Part shown: piece after piece, positions 1 to 9,119 of the stretch
Layout: every line of letters begins with the position of its first letter
Position numbering within the stretch: position 1 is the stretch's first letter
Origin: Hemileia vastatrix
Lineage: Eukaryota; Basidiomycota; Pucciniomycetes; Pucciniales; Zaghouaniaceae
Assembly: GCA_030280995.1 (NCBI GenBank)
Contig: JASXTE010000002.1
Location: 13,511,183 to 13,575,182 of the forward strand
Direction: 5' to 3'
Length of the DNA stretch: 64,000 nt
Program-made: the position numbers and the translations under genes
Notes under the pieces: generated by a model
Database searches by the model: none
Seen by the model: the letters and a program-made list of their open reading frames with translations, nothing else
Told to the model about the DNA's origin: nothing

Positions 1-9
1 AATAAAAGG

Positions 10-1497
10 GTGGATAAAGAGAAAGAGGTATTTTCAAATACGGTTTATGAAGGATCCAAAGGTTCAGAAGAAAAACATCGACATTGCTCGATTAAAGATT
101 TATTTAGGGGTCAACGATTATTGGCTCATTCATGTGCAGGTGATATTGGTGATAGAGAAGTCCCTATTGATGTTATATTAATCGATTTTCAAGATGAAGT
201 CTGGGGTCAGACTGGTTTTTATTTTTTGTTAGTCAAATATTTGTTGACTTTAGAGAGGCCAGAAGATTGTGAAGACGATGAATGGGTGTCTATCAAGAGG
301 AAGTCATCTACGTTTTACCTATCTGGTTGACGTTTAATGAGGAGGAGGTATCTAAATCCTCAAGTAGTTATAACTCAACAGAAGGGGCAAGAATTAGTTT
401 TGAAATCACTGCATGAAGATCTCGGGCATAGAGGCGTTGGAGAAATGTTTAGAAGAATTTCTGATCGATTTTGGTGGCCTGGAATGAAGATGGCTGTTAA
501 ACAGTGGGTTCAGTCATGCGAAGAATGTCAAAGACGAAGTTATTTAAGGCCGAAAGAACCTGGACGCGCGACCGGTGAATATACGCTCTTTGGGAGAGTT
601 AGTTTAGATGCCGTTCATATAAAAGAGGGACGGTATAAATATTTAATTGTGGCCAGAGATGATTTATCTGGTTGGGTAGAGGCAGCGCCTCTTATTAATT
701 TAACTGCCAAAAATGTGGCAGAATTTTTTTTGAATAATTGGGTATATAGGTATGGGGTGATGAAGTTGGTGACGGTAGATGGAGGTCCTGAATTTGGGAC
801 AGAGTTTAAAGAGGCCGTATTGAAAGTTGGATCAAAAGTTAGGGTAGCAACCCCATATTATCCTGAAGCTGAAGGCATGGTTGAAAGAGGGCATCAAGTT
901 ATCAAGGATGCTTTAGTTAAAATGTGTGGGACAAGTGCCGAAAAATGGAGGCACTATTTACCTTTAGTTTTATTTGCTGATCGAATCACTGCCAAAAGGA
1001 CGACCGGATTTTCACCTTATGAACTTGTTTTTGGACAGAAAGCAGTTTTACCGGTTGATTTAGAAGCTGAATCATATCTTGGAGTTGACTGGGACACGGT
1101 CAAAACTACTGAAGAATTATTGTGTGCAAGAATGATGCAGCTAGAAAAGAAAGAAGTATATTTAGAAAAGGCATATTCACGGATGATGAAGATCCGAAAT
1201 CAATCAGTTAGATATTGGGATGAGCGGTTGGCACATCGATTAAGGAAACCTTTGAACCCAGGTGATATGGTCCTGGTGTATAATAGGAGTTTGGGAAGTC
1301 AATGGGGAAAAATGTTTGCAGATAGGTGGAATGGACCGTATAAAATCAAGGAGCAAGTTTCCGGCGGTTCATATGTGCTAGAAGAGTTGGATGGAGTAGT
1401 ATTGAAGAAGAGGGTAGCGGCCGATCAAGTGAAACGGTTCTATCCTAGAGGCACCAGGAGTGCCGAAGTCTTCCTCCGCAATGAGGATAAACTATGA
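10..1497 (+). pseudogene. A1 pol: integrase, C-terminal part of polyprotein
   Basis: One reading frame runs through 10-1497 with a single TGA at 328-330. From about 220 it matches the linker of A2 pol. Then come an integrase zinc-binding HHCC module (LHEDLGH ... CEEC, about 400-530) and the catalytic core. All three acidic residues are present: D in SLDAVHI (about 603), D in VDGGPEF (about 778) and E in PEAEGMVERG (about 870). A C-terminal domain ends in the RFYPRG motif. The product would insert element cDNA into the genome. Apart from the one stop it looks well kept. Protease, RT and RNase H are outside the window. Confidence 0.88.
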
Positions 1498-1636
1498 AAT
1501 TTCTTAAATTTTATCAACTCCGAAATGAGGATAAACTACAATTTTAATGACTTTTATTAAATTTATACCTCCGAAATGAGGATAAACTATGATATCTACG
1601 AAATTTTATGGATTCCTCCGCAACGAGTATAAACTA
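1474..1636 (+). repeat. four-copy direct repeat at the end of A1 pol
   Basis: A 21-bp motif with core GAGGATAAACTA, preceded by CTCCG, occurs at 1474-1494, 1518-1538, 1569-1589 and (more diverged) 1616-1636. Spacing is 44-51 bp. The first copy lies inside the last codons of pol, the rest just after its stop. Confidence 0.8.
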
Positions 1637-2476
1637 TCTTCTTATTTTTATCAAAAATACTTTACTATCATTACACTGCATATGGGCGACGAAACTGTGA
1701 TGAAACATAACAAAATGCAAGAAAACCTTCATTGAAAATTTTCAAAATTAAAAATTCTTAAAATATGGGTGAAGATAGTGTTGGAAAAATTTTAAAATTT
1801 ATTGGAAGAAGTGTTCACAGGGGAACCTTCTTAATTTAATATTGGCAAGTGTGGGGGTAATTGATGGGCTGGCTGCTCTATACACAATTACCCCATAATG
1901 TTCGTTTCCAAAATTTTCCCTGTTTCTAGTTGAATCCTGGCTTTGTCTTTTAATTTTAGGAAGTCCACTAAGACTATAAACAGGAACGAATCAAGAGACA
2001 CCGCTCTCAACGCTGGATTCAAGATTCTTTTATTTTATTTTGTTTTTGATTCTTTTTATGTTAGATTGTGATTCCTTTTCTTTAATATATATTATGAATT
2101 ATTGTAAAGGTGATGCTCACTGGTGGTCTCTAATCATTTTTATAAATTGGAGGGAGCCCACCCAGTGATCATCATTATAAAAATTATCTTCAAAAACTTT
2201 CATTTATTTTCTTTTCTTTTCAATTTCTCAAAATTGTGTAACCACATCAAGTTGCACTTGGATGTGGGTATGATGTCGAGGGTACAGCTCATCAAATGGC
2301 CAGGGGGCATCTTTTAAAAATTTTATTTTAAAATTTTTTTTATTACTTTTTTTATTTTTCTTTTCACATTTGTTTATCTCTCTTTAAAAATAAAATTTTA
2401 ACTTTTATTTCAAAACTATCTCTTTTAAATAAAAAAAAAATAAATAAATAAAAAAATAAAATAAAATAAAATAAAA

Positions 2477-2507
<31 letters not shown>

Positions 2508-2718
2508 TAACTAAAAATATAAAATAAAAAATAATAATAAAAAAAAATAAATAATAATAACTAAAAAATAAAAATAAAAAATAAATAAAAAAAATAAAAA
2601 ATAAAAATAAATAAATAAATAAAATAAAATAAAGGTATTTTAGTTTTAGGTAGTTTAGATGTTTATATTTTATTCTTCAAACATTATGCAAGAAAGCTAC
2701 ATACCAGGAAGAACACCA
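1498..2718. other. non-coding spacer of A1 with hairpins and AT-rich low complexity
   Basis: No coding signal is convincing here. An imperfect inverted repeat of about 20 bp per arm spans 2111-2174, and a compact hairpin (arms of 11-12 bp, loop TGC) spans 2242-2267. From about 2327 to 2640 the sequence is A/T low complexity with (TAA)n and (AAATA)n runs. The spacer separates the pol end from the 3' end of antisense gene alpha. Confidence 0.7.
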
Positions 2719-3731
2719 TCAAGGATTGTTATCTTTTGAAGAATTGAAATTAGAAAATTTAGAAGGACCTTGATTGATTTCCTGGGATTCGAATCTTATT
2801 TCACGGTCACGATAGTGTTGAAGCCAGTTGGCTATTTTGAAAAGGTCTCTTAACAGTTGCTCTCTCATCCAAGATTCTGATCTATCAGAGGGCGGGTATC
2901 GTTGGAAATAAGCGATAAGGTTATTAAAATTAGCAAAAAGCTTTTCAGACACTAGGTGAATTGGAACTCTAGGGAAGCTTGGATTAGGTTCTGGTAGTTC
3001 ATAAGCAGAATATGAAATTGGAGAACCGGTGGACGCTTATCAAATTAAAATATCAGCAAATTAAAACCTGAAGATTAAGAAAATAAAAGAGACAACTAAC
3101 CTGTGTCAACACTATCATGATCATAGATAAATGGCTTACTTGGTAATGGAGTGGGTTTTTTTATGTTTAGAAAAGGATTTTTTATTTTTGATAGATGAGG
3201 AGGACTGGTGTTGGATTTGGTGTTTGAAGTAGATGTTCTGGGCCTTTTGGATGATACAAGAGAAGATGAAGACTGCTGGCTATTATAGGACCTTTTGTGC
3301 TTCAAGATGTTGGAAGAAGGAGAAGAATTGTTAGAAGGTTGAAGCATGGCCCTGGGAGCAGCAAGAGTTCTTGGGGGACTAGCAGCAAGTCTAGATTGGA
3401 GAGAAGGACCCAGAGGATTAGGTGATGGAGAAAGATTTAAATAGGCTGATGGAGAAAAAGGTATGGGATCTTTAGAGGTTGATGGAATAGGGGGTGGAGT
3501 AGAAGGTGAAGAAGAAGGAAGAGGTTTGCAGAAGGCGGCAAAGCTAGTAGCAGTGATGGGGAAAGAACCACAGTTCAAGCCAGAACATTTTCTTTTCTTC
3601 TCATAGCAGGCTAAACAGGCCCTGTTATAAGTGTGCTTTTGCCAGTTAAAAGAGAAGATACATTCCCTATGGGTGAAGGCACAGTATTTGAAAGATTGAT
3701 CAGCTGAAGCAATGAAGTCAGAAGGTTTCAT
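2719..3731 (-). CDS. A1 antisense gene alpha, cysteine-cluster protein (two exons)
   Basis: Spliced gene on the strand opposite to A1 pol. Exon 1 is 3731-3101; the intron is 3100-3036 (donor GTTAGT, acceptor ATAAG, phase 1, 65 nt); exon 2 is 3035-2719. It encodes about 315 aa. Cysteines lie at 17, 24, 39, 42, 49 and 54, giving C-x6-C-x14-C-x2-C-x6-C followed by KRK-type basic residues. This resembles a Zn2Cys6 cluster whose first cysteine is Phe14. A long Ser/Pro-rich region follows with basic patches (KHKR, SKRPR) suggesting nuclear import. Exon 2 ends in a short amphipathic region (FANFNNLIAYFQRYPP...). The homologue in A2 is at 7689-8536 on its antisense strand. Function is unknown; DNA binding is inference. 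Confidence 0.7.
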
Positions 3732-3830
3732 CTTGTTAGGAGATATTTTTTTTTTTTGAAGAAGAAAACTTGAAACTAGGATGAAGAAAGCTGGTGGCAG
3801 AATCTGGGTTCAAGGATAGAGAAGTTGTTA

Positions 3831-4300
3831 GGTCCAGCAAGACCTTAAACTGGACTGTTATCAAGCTGTTGGGTCCACCATGACCTTAAACTGGATTTCT
3901 TATCGATTAAATGTTTGGTCCACCATGACTTTAAACTGGTAGTTCATTCATTGTTTAGTCCACTATGACTTTAAACTGGAAAATTAATATCTGCAGGATA
4001 ATTCAACATTCATTGGACCACTATGGCCTTATACTGGATTACTTGTCGATCAAATGTTTGGTCCACTATGACATTAAACTGGATTATCAAATTTATTCAA
4101 TCTTTGGTCAAGCCTAGGCCTTACTTAGGAATATATCAAGATATTTATGCACTTAAACGATCTTTGGTCCACCAAGACCATAAACTGGCAATCGGTTATA
4201 TGTTTGGTCTACCAAGACTTTAAATTGGAATGTCAATCTTGTTTGGATAACTCAATTCAATCTTTTAATTTATCACTGTCCCCTAAGACTCTAAACTGGT
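3831..4300. repeat. degenerate tandem array upstream of antisense gene alpha
   Basis: About ten diverged copies of a 23-bp motif (GGTCCACCATGAC followed by TTTAAACTGG) begin near 3831, 3871, 3917, 3957, 4015, 4060, 4107, 4166, 4207 and 4278. They are spaced about 40-60 bp apart by non-conserved DNA. The array sits between antisense genes alpha and beta, on the promoter side of alpha. Confidence 0.8.
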
Positions 4301-4887
4301 TATTCAATTATTTCTGGAATTGGGTGCTGATAGCTTTAGGAGGTTAAAACTTTAGGTGGTGATGATGATAAAGAACGCATAATGGTTAATTAGGTGAAAT
4401 TTGTGGCGCTTTAACATGGTCTAAAGTTAAAATTATTATTGGAAGCCTGGCAAAGGTATTTTATGGGTTTGCTGTATAGCAAAGTTTGAAATTTGTGATG
4501 AAGGAATCAGAAGTTAGGATGGCAGTTGGATTTTAGGGAATGATTTTTTTTAGTGCCTCATAGTTAGGCCATTTTTTTTGGTGTGAAGCTTGGAGGACCT
4601 TATGGCGAGATTGGAATCATAGAATTCGGCTCAGTGGGGGGCCCTATGAGGTTGGAATCAGGAGTATTCGGCTCATAGGAAGATCCACTCTCTCAATGCT
4701 GTGACAAGAAGGAAGACTGGTATATGGGAGTCTGAAGGGATTCAAACCTTGCTCTCAGCAGTGGAATCATCACAAGATTTATTTTATTTTATTTTATGTT
4801 ATATCAAGCCAGAGAAGAAAGAAAACATCATTTATGTTGAAAGTTTAAGAAGACCAAGCAAAAACAAAATTTTATCAAGTTATACTG
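4301..4887. other. non-coding spacer between antisense genes alpha and beta
   Basis: No supported gene. Two related segments near 4600-4700 repeat the theme 'GAGATTGGAATCA..GAATTCGGCTCA', a weak local duplication. Otherwise it is unremarkable AT-rich DNA. Confidence 0.5.
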
Positions 4888-5580
4888 TTAGAAAAGATAA
4901 TTTCTTTGAAATTGTTCAACATCATTATCAAAGCTTTGCATTAAAATTCTTCTTTTCATGAGGTCTTCATGGTTATTAGCTGGAGTTTCTTGAAAATAGG
5001 CCAGAATTTTTTGTTTCAACTCATTAGTAAAGTCAAGAAAAAGATAGCGATGAAAATTTGGGTAATGATTGATATAGTCCGTCTTCACTCTACCAACATC
5101 ATCAGTGTTGGTTATTTCGACAGCTAGAAGTTCAAATATGTTATTAAGTCATAGGTTTAGTCAATTTTGATTAAAAGTTTTTTTTAGTAAGATAAATAGG
5201 GTCTTACATTTAGAGCCAGGAAACATAGTCTCAGCAAAGTTAGTTGGGGGTACTGGCGTTATAGGATTAGGATCTTGTGAAGGCAAAATTAGGCCGGGAT
5301 CCGCTGATGAAGATTGAACTTTTGAAGCTGTTTTTGATCTTATTCGTTTTAAGAAGACAGGAATTTTGGATCGCTTTTTAGAAGTTGAGGGATCAGGGAG
5401 AGCTGCTGGTCCTAAATATACGTTTGTTTTAGAAGGAACTATTGGCCGGTTGCATTTGACTTTTTTCACACGGCATAAGTCGCAAGCTGTTCTGCCAGGA
5501 AGATTAGGTTTGGACATTAAACAAGGTACCTGGTATCGAGCGCAGAGTTCACATGGAGCGACAAGTTCTTTGGAAGACAT
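4888..5580 (-). CDS. A1 antisense gene beta, Zn2Cys6-spaced protein (two exons)
   Basis: Exon 1 is 5580-5208; the intron is 5207-5124 (GTAAGA...TCTAG, phase 1, 84 nt); exon 2 is 5123-4888. About 202 aa with no internal stop. Cysteines at 10, 13, 20, 33, 36 and 43 give C-x2-C-x6-C-x12-C-x2-C-x6-C, the canonical spacing of fungal binuclear zinc clusters. Basic residues (RVKKVK) lie between the last two cysteines. A basic linker (KKRSKIPVFLKRIRSK) follows, and exon 2 carries a short helical region (LKQKILAYFQETPANN...). The same six residue numbers hold in the antisense gene of C2. A nuclear DNA-binding role for the element is plausible but inferred. Confidence 0.72.
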
Positions 5581-5703
5581 ATTGATGAAGATGAATTTTA
5601 TAGTTGATTAAAGAAGATATAGGTTGAAGATTAAAGATGAATATTGTGTTCAACCACTTATGCAAAGTTTTAAGAATGGGGACATTCTCGATTGGAGGGA
5701 GGA

Positions 5704-6783
5704 TGTGGTAGCCTAAAGTTTAGTACGGCACCTAAATATGTAAATGGAGTTATTACGGCGTGCAAGATTGGCGTTATTATTTTTTTTATATAAAAGGGTT
5801 TTATTTAATTTATTGGAGTTTAAAATATGAAGAAATTGGTCACGAGCGAATGCCTACACAAATACAACTTATTTTGCGGAGAAAACTTATTTTTATGGTC
5901 TAAAAAATTTATAAGTATTAAGTCAAGTCACTCAAGAACCTTGGGAAATTTTCCCAGAATTTTTACTATTTTTCTTATATTTTTAAATGAATTTTAAAGT
6001 TTTATAGAAATATTTACGTTTTCAAAAATTATTTAACTTTGATGAATTTTCACGGGGTAATTAGAGCTGCGCAGACTACGAAAATTAGTTTGGTAGGTAA
6101 AGGGGAAGTAGCTCTATTATGTGTAATTTTTCTAGATTTTTTATTATGGTTTTAAGGTTCTAAATTGAGTCCGGAAGTCCGGACGGACTCCGTACGGACT
6201 CCGCTTTGACTCCGTACGGACTCCGTTCCGGCTCCATACGGGCTCCGGATTGACTCTGGAAGAGCTCTGGAGGGGAAAACTTAGGCACGTGACTAGGAAT
6301 ACTTAAGCGCTTCTCAAACTCGAAATTGAGGGGAAAAACACATCATACAGCTTAATCATTAACCACCACGGTCTCATTTTTTATTACTCAACAAATTAAA
6401 TAAGTTATAATACCCTTATAACATTTATTATTTTTACATAGCATTTTAGAAATACAATTCAACTATTTAAATCACACTTCATATAGGGTATCTTTAGAAA
6501 GGTCTTCATCGCTGGGACTTGATTATTGCTGTCTCATATAAATTTAAATTATTATAAAAACATAAAAGTCAATCTTTTCAGATCTTTCACTGGTACACCT
6601 TAATTGTTGTTATCAGTATTTCTTTTATCAACAGCCACTTTCTTTAAATCTCAATAAGCGTTAAATATTTTAGAGTTTCATTATTTTTATCAATCAGATC
6701 TAAGTAGATTGGTTAGCTTAGTGATTTAGAACACCTACTTTGTTATTTTTATTGGAAGGACGGGGTTTTCAGCTAAATCCACA
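5704..6783 (+). repeat. putative 3' LTR of A1
   Basis: A purine-rich tract (GGAGGGAGGA) ends just before TGTGGTAGCC at 5704, the expected place for an LTR after a polypurine tract. A matching CCACA lies at 6779-6783, giving 1080 bp bounded by TGTGG/CCACA. The partner LTR is outside the window, so the right end is a guess. No genes are visible inside. Confidence 0.5.
6167..6262. repeat. GC-rich tandem repeat GGACTCCGTAC inside the A1 LTR
   Basis: A run of variants of (C)GGACTCCGTAC / GGCTCCGG with many CpG dinucleotides stands out in AT-rich surroundings. Units are about 11-17 bp. It resembles an enhancer-like or protein-binding cluster of an LTR, but no function can be shown. Confidence 0.75.
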
Positions 6784-6831
6784 TATCTCCTCCGGATTCT
6801 GCTTACAGCAAGGCAACTGTAAGAGTTTACC

Positions 6832-7274
6832 TTACCATAACGCCTCCGCCTCCTATTGCTCCCTTATTCCTTCCAGTTTTGGAAGAAGATCCCGTCTGGG
6901 ATACCAAACCTATTCCGGAGTGTGCTCCTTGAATACCTTCTCCTTACTGGTCTACGATGCAGCCGGTCTTCGATACCATCATCCTCAACGAATGGTCTAT
7001 TGAAAACTTCCCAGTTGTCGATGATGAAGAGCCGGCCATGGCTCAAAACTGGGAATTTGCAGAGCAAATCGCCTGCGCTTCATACAATGTGACCATGCCT
7101 CGTATGAACGATATGATAGCTGCCGTCAAAGAATTCCTCGAGGCGGTTCCGGTTTATACTTGCTCTGAGTATAATAAACGAAAACAGCTGATAACTGCCT
7201 TGCAACAAAAAATGCAAGAGGCTGTTAACAACTGGGCTTTCTGGGTCCCAATCTTTGATGAAGCAGAATACTAA
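6832..7274 (+). pseudogene. A2 antisense gene beta remnant (3' exon)
   Basis: Plus-strand open stretch antisense to A2, in the position of gene beta in A1 (nearest the LTR). The readable frame ends at 7274 and includes an acidic stretch (NFPVVDDEEP) and a helical tail (IAAVKEFLEAVPV...NKRKQLITALQQKM). That tail resembles the C-terminal tail of the C2 antisense protein (LLEIGEVVPV...CRKEIRVVLEKM). One TGA near 6930 breaks the upstream part, and no cysteine-cluster exon is visible before it. I infer that exon 1 was separated when A1 inserted. Homology to beta is tentative. Confidence 0.42.
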
Positions 7275-7688
7275 AAAAAACTTTCTTGTACATAATTCTT
7301 GTAAACTGTATGTAGCTAAAAAAAATGTAATATTATTTATTTTCCCTTAATTTTCCTGTGAGAATTCTACAACTGCGAGATGAGTTGCCTTCAAAGAATA
7401 TCCTCCTCTTGAGATTGTTGCTACTTCCTATAACAACAAATACTTCCTCTGCCTCCTATATGCGTGCGCTTCTTACAATCTTTAGATCTTTGCAATACAT
7501 GTCTTTCCCTTGATTGTAACAATTCATCTTTCCTTGGGTCCTTCATTATGACAAACGCTTTTCACTATCTTCTTAGAAACCATCCAGCGCTCAAGTCAGA
7601 CATGGCGCAACTGATGACTTCTTTATAATGCTATTGTTAACCTATAAATAGCCCTTCTAATAACCTGAATTTCCTCTATCCTAACATC

Positions 7689-8536
7689 ATGAATCAATAT
7701 CACACAGTTCCCAGAGATCAAGCTTGGTAATTTTGCAAATGCCTTAACTTTCATTGTACATTTTCTAGACCTTGGGGGTATGCCTCTTTTAGACCTGCCT
7801 GTGAAAATTGCTTTAGGTACCACAAACCTTGCAATACCTCCCTTAACCAGAATACTCCTCAGCCTACTGGTTATATTTGCTTTCCACCTAGCTCTACTAG
7901 TAGCGCTCCCATAATTACCACCACCAGTCCCACTATTTCCACTAATAATAATAATGTTCCTTATGAGTCGCCATAGCTTCCTAGTTTTCCCAGGCGCAAA
8001 ATATCCATACAGCCTAGCGCTACACCTTCTTCCACTCTGAGTTCCAGTGCTTCCATGTGCTCAGGCTCCACTGCAGCTGCTCCTGACGCAGTTACCGTTA
8101 CTTTGCCATCAGCGCCCCCACAAAACTTATTCACAAGTAAGTATCCTTTACTATACTTATGCTCCTCTTGCTTACTAACTTCCTGTCAGGCTTCAATGAA
8201 TCCATCTCCTTGGGATGGGTTCCTATTCCTTTACCCTTTTTCCATTCCATGTGAATGTTTTCCAGACTTTGTCTTATATATGACCCTATGTCCCTATCCT
8301 ACAATAACGCACCAGCTTTTTCTGATGCTGAGCTTGAAGCTTGCTATACTCATATAGAAATGATAGGTCAACTAATGAACGAAATCAGCTCATCAACTAT
8401 TCTTGGATTCCCCGCCGATCCCCGTCGCTTCGTCATGCCTGAAGACTGGAAAGGATATCCTATTAGTTTCACTCTGATACTGAATAGCCCACTAGCACTT
8501 TTCCTTATGAGCCTCCTCTGTCCATTCTCCCTGTAA
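7689..8536 (+). pseudogene. A2 antisense gene alpha, decayed two-exon gene
   Basis: Exon 1 is 7689-8136; the intron is 8137-8189 (GTAAGT...TGTCAG, phase 1, 53 nt); exon 2 is 8190-8536. Cysteines at 16, 23, 38, 41 and 48 match A1 alpha shifted by one (C-x6-C-x14-C-x2-C-x6-C), and both share 'DQ' four or five residues before the first cysteine. A Ser/Thr/Pro-rich region follows, as in A1 alpha. In-frame stops break it: TAA at codon 14, TAG near 7968 and TGA near 8250. Intron phase and position match A1 alpha, so it was a real spliced gene before decay. Confidence 0.62.
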
Positions 8537-9119
8537 ATAGTCTTTGTATATTTTTCATGCTATGCCTTCACATAATCTTTTTAGACATGGCACTATTTTA
8601 TTACACCTGTCTTCCATACTTTTAGAGCGCCTAACTTTTCTCCCTCTACTTTCTTTAAAAGACTGTAAACCCAAACAAAAATCATAAATAAACCTTCATA
8701 TTGTAAACCTTTACCGCCTTTACTGCAATACTGCAATATACCATGTAGAATAAGAATTGAACTATAGAGCACCTCATCTATAAATCGCTATTCCACTCCT
8801 GGTTAGTTAACCCATTAGCTAAATACCCAGCGTCTTTTGTGCTTACATGATACACAACTCCTTTAATCCAATTACCTATTTTGTCATGTCCCCTCGAACA
8901 ATGAAATTATAAGATTTCATTTTCCTCTGCACCCTCATCTAAGCACTTGTGCCAGTTTCCTGTTCAGCCATAGTCCACCTAACTTCTAGTTAGCGCCCTC
9001 TATCCGTCACAACTGTGTCAAAAAGCCTCCTGTGAGTCCTCTTAGGAAAACAAAATTTAACATAACTTGTTAGTTTAACCTCTTCCCAGAGGTATTATTC
9101 TGGTAGTTTTTCCTCATTC

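Larger units (their letters stand above)
1..6783 (+). mobile_element. Ty3/Gypsy element A1, 3' part
   Basis: The window opens inside the pol of a Ty3/Gypsy LTR retrotransposon. In order it holds the integrase end, a non-coding AT-rich spacer, two genes on the opposite strand (alpha 2719-3731, beta 4888-5580), a purine-rich stretch and a putative 3' LTR (5704-6783). The integrase resembles that of element A2 (minus strand, 9.1-10.9 kb), so both are family A. The 5' LTR, gag and most of pol lie left of the window. The right boundary rests on a TGTGG/CCACA inverted pair and is uncertain; the coding assignments are firm. Confidence 0.75.

Noticed and set aside
3831..4300. Possible CRISPR-like array (repeats with unique spacers)
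   Set aside because: Repeats are degenerate, spacing varies, the context is a eukaryotic retrotransposon and there are no cas genes.
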